Below are positions 54,131 to 63,386 of a stretch of DNA of 64,000 nt, piece after piece. The notes beneath the pieces were generated by a model that searched no databases, was not told where the DNA came from, and saw only the letters and a list, made by a program, of their open reading frames with translations. The stretch is from NCBI GenBank assembly GCA_947651225.1, contig CANSYK010000002.1, forward strand, positions 1 through 64,000, given 5' to 3'. The stretch is from an uncultured bacterium. GTDB taxonomy: Bacteria; Bacillota; Clostridia; Lachnospirales; Lachnospiraceae. Position 1 is the first letter of the stretch; each line of letters opens with the position of its first letter. A program made the translations under genes and the position numbers.

Positions 54131-55990
54131 ATGGAAGAAAATAACAATGGTTTAAATATTAATGAGGAAAGCAACGTGAACGAAAATAGTGTGGAAGAAA
54201 ACAGTGTTGAGGTGAACAATAGTACAGAATCTCCTGTTAATGAGCAGGAACACAGCAGATATACAGGAGAATATGGCAATTCTGTATCAGGGGATTATCA
54301 GGATCATAATCAGTCCGTTTATCGTTACTCTTACAAAGATGGAAGTGGAGAAAGTACCCATTCTGGTGATTATTATGAAAATAAAAATACACAGGAGAGT
54401 ACAGAAAGTACTGCTTCCCAGGCAAGCGCACAGGAGAGCGGACAGACAGACCAGGGCTATCAGGCAGGCGGGTATTCCAATAGTGGTTATCAAAATGGCA
54501 GCTACCAGAATAATGGATATGCAGGCGGCTACCAGAATAACAATGCATATCAGAATACAGGCTATCAGAACAATATGTATCAAAATAATAATGAAACGCC
54601 GCAGAAAAAGGAAAAGAAACCATCTACTTTTGGAAAGAAGGTTTTGATTACGGCTGCATGCGCTGTTGTATTTGGTGTTGTTGCCAGCATATGTTTTAAT
54701 GGAGTTAATTATGTAACAGATAAACTTTTAGGGACGACTTCGAAACAGGAAGTGCAACAGTTGGATAAGACGACGACAGACAATCAGACAGGCGAAAATA
54801 ATGAGAATACGGTAAGTAAACCAGCAACCACATTAGGTGCAAGTGATGTTTCTAGTATTACAGAGCAGTGTATGCCAGCGATTGTGGCGATTACAAGTAC
54901 CACACAGGGGGCAGATTATTATGACTTGTTTGGACAGTATTATCAGGGGCAGGATACAACGAGCTGTGGCAGTGGGTTTATTATCGGACAGAACGACAAA
55001 GAGCTTTTGATTGCAACAAACAATCATGTGATTTCAGGGGCTAAGACGATATCTGTGCAGTTTATAGATGGGGAGATTTATGGAGCTGTTGAAAAAGGTG
55101 CAGATTCCTCAAATGATTTAGCAGTTATTGCTGTAAAAGTATCTGATGTGAAAAAAGATACGATGAACAAGATTAAAATTGCCGATATTGGCAACTCAGA
55201 TGATACAAAAGTTGGTGAGATGGTAATTGCGATTGGTAATGCATTAGGATATGGCCAGTCTGTGACCGTTGGCTATATCAGCGCAAAAGACCGTGAAATT
55301 ACAGAAAGTTCTGAAAATGGACAGACACAGAAGAAGATTAAGGCAATTCAGACAGATGCGGCAATCAATCCGGGAAACAGTGGCGGAGCCCTTATTAATA
55401 TGCAGGGGCAGGTAATTGGCATTAATTCAGCTAAAATTGCAAATTCCGCAGTAGAGGGAGTTGGCTATGCAATTCCGGTTTCTGTTGCAACACCGATTAT
55501 GGATGAACTTATGAATCGTGAAGCATTGAGTGATGACGAAAAGGGTTATCTGGGTATTTCAGGAATAACTGTGTCAGAAGAAGCAGTTGCCTATAATGTT
55601 CCTTATGGAGTTCATGTAAAAGAGGTTGCAGAGGGCGGTGCGGCAGAAAAGGCAGGAATCAAGGTCAATGATGTTATTACGGCAATAAACAAAATGGAAG
55701 TTACAACGATGGAGAGCCTGCAGGAAAAGGTCAACAGTTATCGGAAGGGGACAGGGGTTGAAGTTACTCTGCAGAGAAGTAATAACGGTAAATATGAAGA
55801 GAAAAAAGTAACCGTAACATTACAGGGTGTGGAATCGTTGGATAAGCTGCCAGATGATAGCAGCAGCCAGGAAAATGATTCGCAGGATAATAAAGATAGA
55901 AATAATGACGATTATGACAGCAGGCGTCAGAATCCATATGGTAAGGACGATGACAATGGTTCTGGAAGTATCTGGGACTTCTTCAATTAA
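54131..55990 (+). CDS. HtrA/DegP-like membrane serine protease
   Basis: 619 residues from the ATG at 54131 (AAGGAGGTTTTAATA). A long cytoplasmic N-terminus of low complexity, rich in Asn, Gln, Ser, Gly and Tyr (YQNxxY-like repeats at about 109-153), one membrane helix (170-192), a trypsin-like domain with His299 (ATNNHVISGA), Asp329 (SSNDLAVIAV) and Ser417 (INPGNSGGAL), then a PDZ domain (GAAEKAGIKVNDVITAINK) and an acidic tail. It degrades or refolds damaged proteins at the outer face of the membrane. Residues and order match HtrA-type proteases of Firmicutes. Confidence 0.93.
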   Translation: MEENNNGLNINEESNVNENSVEENSVEVNNSTESPVNEQEHSRYTGEYGNSVSGDYQDHNQSVYRYSYKDGSGESTHSGDYYENKNTQESTESTASQASAQESGQTDQGYQAGGYSNSGYQNGSYQNNGYAGGYQNNNAYQNTGYQNNMYQNNNETPQKKEKKPSTFGKKVLITAACAVVFGVVASICFNGVNYVTDKLLGTTSKQEVQQLDKTTTDNQTGENNENTVSKPATTLGASDVSSITEQCMPAIVAITSTTQGADYYDLFGQYYQGQDTTSCGSGFIIGQNDKELLIATNNHVISGAKTISVQFIDGEIYGAVEKGADSSNDLAVIAVKVSDVKKDTMNKIKIADIGNSDDTKVGEMVIAIGNALGYGQSVTVGYISAKDREITESSENGQTQKKIKAIQTDAAINPGNSGGALINMQGQVIGINSAKIANSAVEGVGYAIPVSVATPIMDELMNREALSDDEKGYLGISGITVSEEAVAYNVPYGVHVKEVAEGGAAEKAGIKVNDVITAINKMEVTTMESLQEKVNSYRKGTGVEVTLQRSNNGKYEEKKVTVTLQGVESLDKLPDDSSSQENDSQDNKDRNNDDYDSRRQNPYGKDDDNGSGSIWDFFN

Positions 55991-56058
55991 TTGAAAAGAC
56001 ACGGTAAATTTGAAGGTTACTAATTTAAAGTGCCTGGGAGAAAGGGGTAAATGTTGCA

Positions 56059-57906
56059 ATGTGGCAGTTGGAGGGAGAGCGTAGCGAAAACAGATGGCAG
56101 AAACTTCGCTATAACATCTATTTTCAGATTGTTTTCTTTCTATTGGTAACACTCCTTGAATTTGTCATATTAGAGATTTATTTTGGAGTTTATGCATTTG
56201 ATTATGAGTGGAAACTTGTGTTAAAAAATGTGCTGATTTTTGGCGGCGTTAATCTCTTTCTGACGGGGGTGTTCCATAGCATAAAGCTTCCACTTCTTAT
56301 CTCTGTAGCATTTTTTACCTTTGTGGGAGCTGCAAACTATTTTGTAGCTGCATTCCGTGGTTATGGAATTGTGTTTATGGATTTTTATGCAGTAAAGACA
56401 GCGGCAGAGGTAGCTGGCGGTTACAGCTACCATGTAGAGTGGAATTTTATTGCAGCGCTGCTTTTAGATATTGCATTATTTGGAGCGTGTTTTCTTCTTC
56501 CGGGGAGAAAGCACGCTTATCGTCATGCAAAATATACACTGGTATCCATGATCGGGATGGCAGCAAGTGTTTTTTTCTTTTTCTGGGTAGATTCTGATAC
56601 CATTTTTTTTAAAGATGTCAGTGGGTTAACCTGGGATCATAATATTGGAATGAAAGATTATGGATATGTTTTGTATTTTTTGTCCAATGCAGGAAAGGCA
56701 ACTGTGTCGGAGCCGGCGGGATATTCTGTAAAAAAGGCGGATGAAATTTTGTCCCGCTATAAAGAGGATAATCAGAAAGGAAGTAAACAGCAGATTCTCA
56801 AGGAACTGCCTAATCTGATTATGATAATGAATGAATCTTATGCGGATTTAAGTGTTTTGGGGAAAATAGATACCAGTCAGGAGGTTATGCCCTTTTATCA
56901 CAGTTTAAAAAAGAATACTATCAAAGGTTATGCTGAGTCTTCGGTTTATGGAGGTTATACGGCAAATTCGGAGTTTGAGTTCCTGACAGGATGTACCAAA
57001 GCATTTTTGCCGGGCAATCCTTATCTGCAATATATTGATGATTATATACCATCTTTGATTACAAATTTAAAGGAACAGGGATATAAAGAGGCCATTGCAA
57101 TGCATCCTTACAATCCTTCTGGTTACAATAGAAATCGTGTTTATCCGCTGTTAGGTTTTGACCATTTTTTGTCTTTGGAGGATTTTGGGCAGGAAAATCT
57201 TGTGCGGAGCTATGTTGGTGATATGGAGGATTATTTAAAAATTGAGGAGCTTTTTGAGAAGAAAGCTTCTGGAAGTAAACTTTGCCTTTTTAATGTTACA
57301 ATGCAGAATCATAATCCGTATGATAATGTAAATTATCGTTTTAAAGATCCGATACATATTACCAATTTTTCGGCAGATATGACGGCAAACCAGTATCTTT
57401 CCCTGATAAAAATGTCAGATGATGCGTTAGAGGAACTGATTTCTTATTTTGAGGGAGTAAAAGAACCAGTTATGGTTGTTCTTTTTGGAGACCACCAGCC
57501 GCATCTGAAAGATTCTTTTTATAAAGAAGTGACTGGAAGTGTTCCTGACGTGTTTTCGCAGGAACAGGTAATGAAAAAACATCTGGTACCTTTTTTGATT
57601 TGGGCAAATTATGATATTGAGGAACAGGAAATCGAAAGAATATCCTTGAATTATCTGCCTGCTTTGGTATTGAAGACAGCGGGGCTTAAAATGAGCAGTT
57701 TTGAACGCTATCTTTTGGATTTGCAAAAAAAACTCCCTTCTATCAGCGCCAGTGGCTATTATGATGAAAAGGGAGTACTTCATGAATATTCGGAAGAAGA
57801 TTCAGAATATCAGGAACTTTTAAAAGAATATAAAATCATACAATATCACTATCTTTTCGACGAAAAAAATCGTTTGCAATATCATTTTTCTGTAACTGAT
57901 GATTAA
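56059..57906 (+). CDS. LTA synthase-like sulfatase-fold membrane protein
   Basis: 615 residues: five N-terminal helices within residues 20-180, then an extracytoplasmic alkaline-phosphatase/sulfatase domain. Predicted catalytic residues are Glu259 (NLIMIMNESYAD), Thr301 (GGYTANSEFEFLTG, nucleophile position of LtaS), and the metal-binding GDHQPH motif. LtaS enzymes polymerise glycerol phosphate from phosphatidylglycerol; relatives also transfer other head groups. It follows the HtrA gene by 68 bases, a plausible envelope-maintenance pair. Confidence 0.87.
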   Translation: MWQLEGERSENRWQKLRYNIYFQIVFFLLVTLLEFVILEIYFGVYAFDYEWKLVLKNVLIFGGVNLFLTGVFHSIKLPLLISVAFFTFVGAANYFVAAFRGYGIVFMDFYAVKTAAEVAGGYSYHVEWNFIAALLLDIALFGACFLLPGRKHAYRHAKYTLVSMIGMAASVFFFFWVDSDTIFFKDVSGLTWDHNIGMKDYGYVLYFLSNAGKATVSEPAGYSVKKADEILSRYKEDNQKGSKQQILKELPNLIMIMNESYADLSVLGKIDTSQEVMPFYHSLKKNTIKGYAESSVYGGYTANSEFEFLTGCTKAFLPGNPYLQYIDDYIPSLITNLKEQGYKEAIAMHPYNPSGYNRNRVYPLLGFDHFLSLEDFGQENLVRSYVGDMEDYLKIEELFEKKASGSKLCLFNVTMQNHNPYDNVNYRFKDPIHITNFSADMTANQYLSLIKMSDDALEELISYFEGVKEPVMVVLFGDHQPHLKDSFYKEVTGSVPDVFSQEQVMKKHLVPFLIWANYDIEEQEIERISLNYLPALVLKTAGLKMSSFERYLLDLQKKLPSISASGYYDEKGVLHEYSEEDSEYQELLKEYKIIQYHYLFDEKNRLQYHFSVTDD

Positions 57907-57949
57907 AAAAGTTGGCGTGCTAAAATTTCTGACGATTTATCCATTGTTT

Positions 57950-58669
57950 TCAAGGGAGGTTTCCAAAGACCTCTCCAAGCCCCTGTTGGATTAAAAGGTC
58001 GGCATTGGAATCGTAAGGGGTGGCTGATTTATTAATCAGGACAAGATTATCCCCGTTGTAATATTGCAGCATACCGGCAGCTGGATAGACCGACAGGGAA
58101 GTGCCGCCTACAATCATCAAATCTGCATTGGAAATAGCACGGATGGCGCCGCTTACTGTAGCATCGTCCAGGCCTTCTTCATATAAGACAACATCTGGTT
58201 TAATTGTGCCGCCGCATTCGCACTTCGGAATTCCGGTACTGTTAATAATGGTTTCAATCGGATGGAATTTGTGACATTTGGTGCAGTAGTTTCGGTGAAT
58301 GGAACCATGCAGTTCAAATACTTTTTTATTGCCGGCAAGCTGGTGCAGGCCGTCAATATTCTGTGTAACAATTCCTTCCAGTTTACCTTCTTTTTCCCAT
58401 TGTGCCAGTTTGTTATGTGTTGTATTCGGCTTTGCATCAAGATAAATCATTTTGTCTCGATAAAAGTTATAAAAATATTCCGTATTTTGAAGAAAAAAGC
58501 TGTGGCTTAAAATGGTTTCCGGCGGATAGTCATATTTTTGATGGTAAAGTCCGTCTACACTGCGAAAGTCAGGAATTCCGCTTTCTGTGCTGACGCCTGC
58601 TCCGCCAAAGAATACGATATGACTGCTTTTTTTGACCAATTCTGTTAATTTTTCTATTTTTTCATCCAT
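57950..58669 (-). CDS. NAD-dependent protein deacylase (sirtuin)
   Basis: 239 residues with all Sir2 features: NAD-binding [27 protein letters not shown], catalytic His in [11 protein letters not shown], zinc cysteines CTKC and [15 protein letters not shown] and [13 protein letters not shown]. It removes acyl groups from lysines using NAD+. Single gene convergent with the LTA synthase-like gene. Confidence 0.93.
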   Translation of the reverse strand: MDEKIEKLTELVKKSSHIVFFGGAGVSTESGIPDFRSVDGLYHQKYDYPPETILSHSFFLQNTEYFYNFYRDKMIYLDAKPNTTHNKLAQWEKEGKLEGIVTQNIDGLHQLAGNKKVFELHGSIHRNYCTKCHKFHPIETIINSTGIPKCECGGTIKPDVVLYEEGLDDATVSGAIRAISNADLMIVGGTSLSVYPAAGMLQYYNGDNLVLINKSATPYDSNADLLIQQGLGEVFGNLP

Positions 58670-58738
58670 ATTAGAACCCCCATTCTTAGAAATTTAATAT
58701 AAGTATAGCATAGTAATTTACTTTTGGTAATGATTTTT

Positions 58739-58775
58739 GCAAAATGTATACATACAGTGTATAGTGAATAGTAAC
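58739..58775. repeat. GTATACATACAGTG/GTGAATAGTAAC repeat fragment
   Basis: GCAAAATGTATACATACAGT followed by GTATAGTGAATAGTAAC repeats the left part (13496-13515) and end motif of the element at 13496-13590. It lies upstream of the chemoreceptor gene. No promoter of high quality was found in 58670-58906; TAAAATAG...GATAA at 58817-58840 only loosely resembles a flagellar sigma site. Confidence 0.5.
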
Positions 58776-58906
58776 CCGAATAGCAATTTATTGCTATATG
58801 TAAAAAAATTACACTGGTAAAATAGTGCAGTGCATGATAAGATAGAATAAGGTATGGAAAACTTAGTAGGATGTAAAAAAAGACTTAATCATTTAGGAGG
58901 AGAAGT

Positions 58907-60913
58907 ATGAAGAAAGAGGAGAAGCAAAAACAGAAAAAGACCCACTCAGGTTCCATTAAGACCAAAATTATTGGAACTATAGTGCCGGTTGTTGCGATTC
59001 TGATTGTTGTTATGATTGTGCTTGCCTACACAATTTCAAGCAGCATTATTCAGAGAAACGCATCGGAGTTGTTAGCATCTTCCATCAGTTATCAATCTAA
59101 GAGCATTGCGGCATGGCTGGATGAGAATTTGGCGTCTTTTTCAGGAGCAAAAAGGATTATTGAGCAGACAAAGCCCTCGGATGAAGAGCTGCAGGGGATT
59201 TTAGACTCTTATGCAAATTACAATGCGAATTATCCAAACGGGATATATGTGGCAGATTCGACAGGAAATGTTATGAAGGCTGCCGATTCGCAAAGTACAT
59301 TTAATGATGTATTGAATTCGACATGGTATAAAGAAGGCATGTCACGTGTAAATTTGCGTTATGGAAGCGCCTATGAAAGCGCTGATGGCACTAAACAGGT
59401 AAGTGCATCTGCCATGATAGACGATGGTTCAGAAAATATTCGTGTATTATCTGGTGATGTGTCGCTGGAAAGAATTACCGTTATTGTTAATTCTTTCGTT
59501 AAAATGAATGATGCAGAAGCGTTTTTGGTAGACAGCAACGACGGGACAATATTGGCACACCGTGATGCATCATTCATTTCTACAAAGCTGGATTCTTCAA
59601 ACAAGGATAAATTTCTTGCTGCAGTAGCAAAAAAACTGGATAAGCAGGAATATTTAAGCTGTAATCTGGAAGGAAACCTAACCAGTTTTGATCTGGTAGA
59701 TGGGACGGACTGGGTTCTGGTATCTTTTATCCCTCATGAAATTATTTATTCTGATGTAAATAATCTGCGTACGAAGATGATTGTGATTGCAATTATTTCC
59801 CTGCTTATTTTGATTCTTTTAGTGGAAAGAATTATTCATATGGTAGTAAAACCAGTCCGCAGTCTGACCAATACGATTACAACAATGGCAGATGGCGATT
59901 TTACAGTAGGTGTCAAGGTAAAGGGCAAAGACGAGATTGGAAAAATGGGACGGAGTGTGGAAGCATTTCTTGTGTCGATACGGGGTATGCTGCATGAAAT
60001 ACAAGATATTTCTGGAAAAGTGTCCAGTCAGTCTGAAACAACAAACAGCTTGTCTATTGATATGAATGATATTGCTAAGGTACAGGCAGAGTCTATGAGT
60101 GACTTGAATACGACGGTAGACCAGCTTTCTGAATCAATCAGTGAAATTGCAGATAACGCAACGTCGCTTGCTATGGTAGTTTCCGATACAAAATCAACTA
60201 GTATGGAAGTTGAGAAATGTATGGGGCAGACGGTTGCTGCATCTGAAAAAGGAAAGAGTGACATGCGTCAGGTAAATGCTGCTATGAGTAACATAAGCAA
60301 TTCGATTCAGAAGTTGGATATAGCAATTGATAAAGTAGGAAAGGCATCAGAAGAGATTACGAATATTGTTGCTGTCATTGGAAATATTGCCGAGGAAACA
60401 AACCTGCTTTCCTTGAATGCTTCGATTGAAGCAGCAAGGGCAGGAGAGGCAGGAAGAGGCTTTGCGGTTGTTGCTTCAGAAATTGGAAAACTGGCACAGA
60501 CAAGTACGGAATCGGTGGATAATATCGTACAATTGATTGGCGAAGTGACAGGGCTTGTAAAAGAAACAGTTGCACAGGCAGAAGACAGTATGAAGAGTAT
60601 TGATGAGAGCAGTGAAATGATTGATACTGCGCTTCAGACGTTTGATGAAATCTTTAATGATATTCATACGACAGAAGATTTGATTGGGCAGATGATGGTT
60701 AAAGTTAGTGAAGTTGATGAGGTTGCAACGAATATGGCGGCGATTTCAGAGGAACAGGCAGCCAGTACCGAAGAAATTAATGCGACTTCTGAAAATATGG
60801 TAGTCCAGGCAAATAATATAGCAAATAGCAGTAATGCAGTAATGGACGATGCACAGGAATTGTCCGAAAGTGCAGAAAGTCTGAAAGAGAGGATTGGACG
60901 CTTTAAAATGTAA
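58907..60913 (+). CDS. Methyl-accepting chemotaxis protein (Cache-HAMP-MA)
   Basis: 668 residues: basic cytoplasmic start, helix at about 24-46, extracytoplasmic double-Cache-like domain, helix at about 288-309, HAMP ([20 protein letters not shown]), then the signalling domain with the hairpin tip [20 protein letters not shown] and [20 protein letters not shown]. It passes ligand information to CheA/CheW, so the organism has, or had, motility. AGGAGGAG precedes the ATG. The next gene encodes a binding lipoprotein without any ABC transporter. Confidence 0.94.
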   Translation: MKKEEKQKQKKTHSGSIKTKIIGTIVPVVAILIVVMIVLAYTISSSIIQRNASELLASSISYQSKSIAAWLDENLASFSGAKRIIEQTKPSDEELQGILDSYANYNANYPNGIYVADSTGNVMKAADSQSTFNDVLNSTWYKEGMSRVNLRYGSAYESADGTKQVSASAMIDDGSENIRVLSGDVSLERITVIVNSFVKMNDAEAFLVDSNDGTILAHRDASFISTKLDSSNKDKFLAAVAKKLDKQEYLSCNLEGNLTSFDLVDGTDWVLVSFIPHEIIYSDVNNLRTKMIVIAIISLLILILLVERIIHMVVKPVRSLTNTITTMADGDFTVGVKVKGKDEIGKMGRSVEAFLVSIRGMLHEIQDISGKVSSQSETTNSLSIDMNDIAKVQAESMSDLNTTVDQLSESISEIADNATSLAMVVSDTKSTSMEVEKCMGQTVAASEKGKSDMRQVNAAMSNISNSIQKLDIAIDKVGKASEEITNIVAVIGNIAEETNLLSLNASIEAARAGEAGRGFAVVASEIGKLAQTSTESVDNIVQLIGEVTGLVKETVAQAEDSMKSIDESSEMIDTALQTFDEIFNDIHTTEDLIGQMMVKVSEVDEVATNMAAISEEQAASTEEINATSENMVVQANNIANSSNAVMDDAQELSESAESLKERIGRFKM

Positions 60914-60955
60914 AAGCTTTGTGCCGCAGCCAGAAGCGGCAGAATGGAGGTTCGT

Positions 60956-61936
60956 GTGAAAAAGATTTGTAAAATAATGACAGCAATGCTGCTTTGCTTT
61001 AGTATACTGACAGGCTGTGCAGGTGGCGGTATTGGTGATGATGATTCAGCAAAAGGTGTAAAGATGTATCTGACAGTAGCTTCTTATGATACGTTCCGTG
61101 AGAGCCTGATTAATGCAGCAGAGAAGACAGCGCAGGAGATGGGGGCAGAATTTGTTGCAAATGATGCTGAAGGTTCTTTGGAAAAGCAGCTTGCCCAGAT
61201 TAAAGAAGCGGTAGATGGCGGATATGATGTAATTCTCTGCAGTCCGGTTGATATAGATACAACCTTGCAGTTAAAAGTAGCGGCAGGGGATGTTCCACTG
61301 GTATTTTTCAATTCCTGCCCGGATGAAGAATATCTGGAGGCAGATACCTGTATTTATGTTGGTTCAGAAGAAGCAGAAGCAGGAAAGTTTCAGGCAGAAT
61401 ATATTTTGGATAAGTTTGCGGGAAAGGACACAATTAATGTGGTTCTTTTCAGAGGCCAAAAGCTGCATACGGCAACACTTGGAAGGACAAACGCATTAAA
61501 GGCAGCTTTAAGGGCTTCTGGAAAAACAATTAACTATGTTTTTGAAGATTATGCTGATTGGGATACAGAGATGGCAAAACATCAGTTTGAAATCTTATTG
61601 CAAAATGGCCAGCAGGTAGACGTGGTTGCCAGCAATAATGATTCTATGGCAATTGGGGTAATTCAGGCATGCGAAGAAAATGGAATCAGTTTTGATAATC
61701 TGGAGATTATTGGTATTGATGCAACTGTTGATGGATGTCAGGCAATTGAAGATGGAAAGATGTCATTTACAGTATATCAATCAGCGAGCGGCCAGGGCAG
61801 TTATTTAGTCAAGGCGGGAGCACGTCTTGGTCAGGGAAAGACTTTGGATGGACTGGAGTATCTTGATAAAGATAAAAAACATGTTTGGATTCCTTTTGAA
61901 AAGGTAGATAAAGGAAATGTAAAGGATTATGAATAA
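60956..61936 (+). CDS. Sugar-binding lipoprotein (ribose/galactose-type periplasmic-binding fold)
   Basis: 326 residues; I prefer the GTG at 60956 because the ATG at 60944 overlaps GGAGG. Lipoprotein signal MTAMLLCFSILTGC with lipobox LTGC. Type I binding-protein fold (Peripla_BP_4): LAQIKEAVDGGYDVILCSPV, VPLVFFNSCPD, DVVASNNDSMAIGVIQACEE, EIIGIDATVDGCQAIEDGKM. 42 bases after the chemoreceptor stop, no permease or ATPase nearby. A role as chemoreceptor co-sensor is likely. Confidence 0.88.
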   Translation: MKKICKIMTAMLLCFSILTGCAGGGIGDDDSAKGVKMYLTVASYDTFRESLINAAEKTAQEMGAEFVANDAEGSLEKQLAQIKEAVDGGYDVILCSPVDIDTTLQLKVAAGDVPLVFFNSCPDEEYLEADTCIYVGSEEAEAGKFQAEYILDKFAGKDTINVVLFRGQKLHTATLGRTNALKAALRASGKTINYVFEDYADWDTEMAKHQFEILLQNGQQVDVVASNNDSMAIGVIQACEENGISFDNLEIIGIDATVDGCQAIEDGKMSFTVYQSASGQGSYLVKAGARLGQGKTLDGLEYLDKDKKHVWIPFEKVDKGNVKDYE

Positions 61937-62010
61937 CAGTGGACATTTTTCAAAAAAAGTGATAAACTGGTTAACGTAGTGTGTGAGTTCAGCACAGACA
62001 GGGGGATACC

Positions 62011-62304
62011 ATGATTCGTGAGGGAAAACAGGCAAAGGTTACATATGCTAAGCACGGAGAGGTGATTTCGCCAGTTGAGGCATCAGTAGGTACTGTGCAG
62101 GATGCTGCAATCACACAGGCAAATATTAGAAAACAGGAAAAAGCAAAAGTATCATCAGCGTCGTTTCAAAGTGTAAAGAGCACGGAAGCGATGGAGGGAG
62201 AAGCGGTTCTATGTAATGAAAGCAGGATGTCTCTAAAAGCGGTAAATTGTAAAAGCGTTTCAGAGGACATTACATTGCAGGCATTATTTCCTGATAAGAA
62301 ATGA
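62011..62304 (+). CDS. Small protein of unknown function
   Basis: 97 residues, no signal peptide or membrane segment, polar and Ala/Ser/Lys-rich (SVGTVQDAAITQANIRKQEK, SSASFQSVKSTEAMEGEA) with two cysteines. GGGGG lies five bases before the ATG. It lies between the binding lipoprotein and the transglycosylase genes, both in the same direction. I do not recognise a family; it may be co-transcribed with the transglycosylase gene. Confidence 0.55.
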   Translation: MIREGKQAKVTYAKHGEVISPVEASVGTVQDAAITQANIRKQEKAKVSSASFQSVKSTEAMEGEAVLCNESRMSLKAVNCKSVSEDITLQALFPDKK

Positions 62305-62414
62305 AAGAGTATGCCGGACATGCTCTGGATGGTTACTGTTTATGGTTAAAGGGATAGAGCAGGTTTGCTTTATCTTTAAGGAATGAAAGTTTATGTAGCA
62401 GGGAGGAGAGCGTT

Positions 62415-63110
62415 ATGCTCGAAAGTGTATCATACTTACATATCAAGCCAATTGTAGCTTATAAAAATGGGGATAATCATCAGTCAAAGCTTACAGAAGT
62501 TAAGTTTCAGGATGTGTTGGATGATGAGGCAGAAGCGAAGAAAACGGAAAACAGCGAGAAGGCTTCTGAGGAGACAGCCTCTGAGCAGAAATCAGATTCG
62601 GTTTATAAAGATCCGGTTACTGGAAAAGAAGTTGTCTATGTAGATGTTGCAAAAAGTGCTGCAACAGATAAATCATCTTCCAGCAGCAATACGACGTCTG
62701 CCGATGCAATGCAAAAGACGAAATATGATGAATATTTTAAAGAGGCAGCGAAAAAGTATAATGTTTCAGAAAGCCTGCTGAAGGCAATTGCAAAGGCAGA
62801 GTCAAATTTTAATCCGAAGGATGTCTCCAGTGCAGGGGCAATTGGAATTATGCAGTTGATGCCAGGAACAGCAAAAGAACTGGGTGTTTCAGATCCATAT
62901 GACCCAAGGCAGAATATTATGGGTGGTGCAAAATGTATTGCCCAGAAATTAAAAGAATTTAATGGAAATGTAAGCTTGGCTCTTGCAGCGTATAATGCTG
63001 GTAGTGGTGCTGTTAAGAAATATGGTGGAGTTCCATCTTACTGTAAATCTTATATTTCCAAGGTATTAAGTTATAAAGAAGCATATGAAACGGCAGCGGC
63101 TGTGGGTTAA
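62415..63110 (+). CDS. Lytic transglycosylase, SLT domain
   Basis: 231 residues: N-terminal polar region of about 100 residues rich in Glu, Lys, Ser (low complexity, no signal peptide), then the SLT domain with catalytic Glu129 (AIAKAESNFNPKDVSSAGAI), GIMQLMPGTA and ALAAYNAGSGAVKKYGG. It cleaves peptidoglycan glycan strands. The lack of a signal peptide suggests export with the flagellar apparatus or another route, as for some flagellum-associated muramidases. GGAGGAG precedes the ATG. Confidence 0.87.
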   Translation: MLESVSYLHIKPIVAYKNGDNHQSKLTEVKFQDVLDDEAEAKKTENSEKASEETASEQKSDSVYKDPVTGKEVVYVDVAKSAATDKSSSSSNTTSADAMQKTKYDEYFKEAAKKYNVSESLLKAIAKAESNFNPKDVSSAGAIGIMQLMPGTAKELGVSDPYDPRQNIMGGAKCIAQKLKEFNGNVSLALAAYNAGSGAVKKYGGVPSYCKSYISKVLSYKEAYETAAAVG

Positions 63111-63113
63111 TTC

Positions 63114-63277
63114 TAGAGCGTGTTTGAAAATTGCTTTTTACAAGATGTGCTTTACACTTTGTGGGAGATTTGGCTCAAATTTAGGAGGTGTAGCGGGCTA
63201 CATTGACTAAATTTGAGTCAAATATAGCGCAAAGTGGGGAGTGCAGATTGTGAGAATGAATTTTCAAACACGCTCTA
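63114..63277. repeat. 164-bp palindromic MITE-like element, copy B
   Basis: Near-identical inverse of 36934-37097, same length, with ends TAGAGCGTGTTTGAAAATT and its complement. It begins four bases after the transglycosylase stop. The two copies are 26 kb apart in opposite orientation. Confidence 0.88.
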
Positions 63278-63292
63278 GGCGCTGTTAAGCGG

Positions 63293-63328
63293 GAGCTGTG
63301 TATAAGCCATTGATACACAGCTCTTTTT
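63293..63328 (+). terminator. Terminator downstream of transglycosylase gene
   Basis: GAGCTGTGTAT (63293-63303) pairs perfectly with ATACACAGCTC (63313-63323), followed by TTTTT. Confidence 0.9.
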
Positions 63329-63386
63329 GCTAAATTGGTGTATTTAATTATTCGGCTATTGTTTTTAGGACTGTTGAAACGTGCTT

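Noticed and set aside
54440-54600. Repetitive Gln/Asn/Tyr codons considered as a tandem DNA repeat or CRISPR
   Set aside because: They code for the low-complexity N-terminus of the HtrA protein; units are irregular and there are no spacers.
54460-58670. Sirtuin gene considered as part of a defence system (for example Thoeris-like or DSR)
   Set aside because: It is a standard 239-residue stand-alone deacylase with zinc cysteines, without TIR, HerA or Argonaute neighbours.
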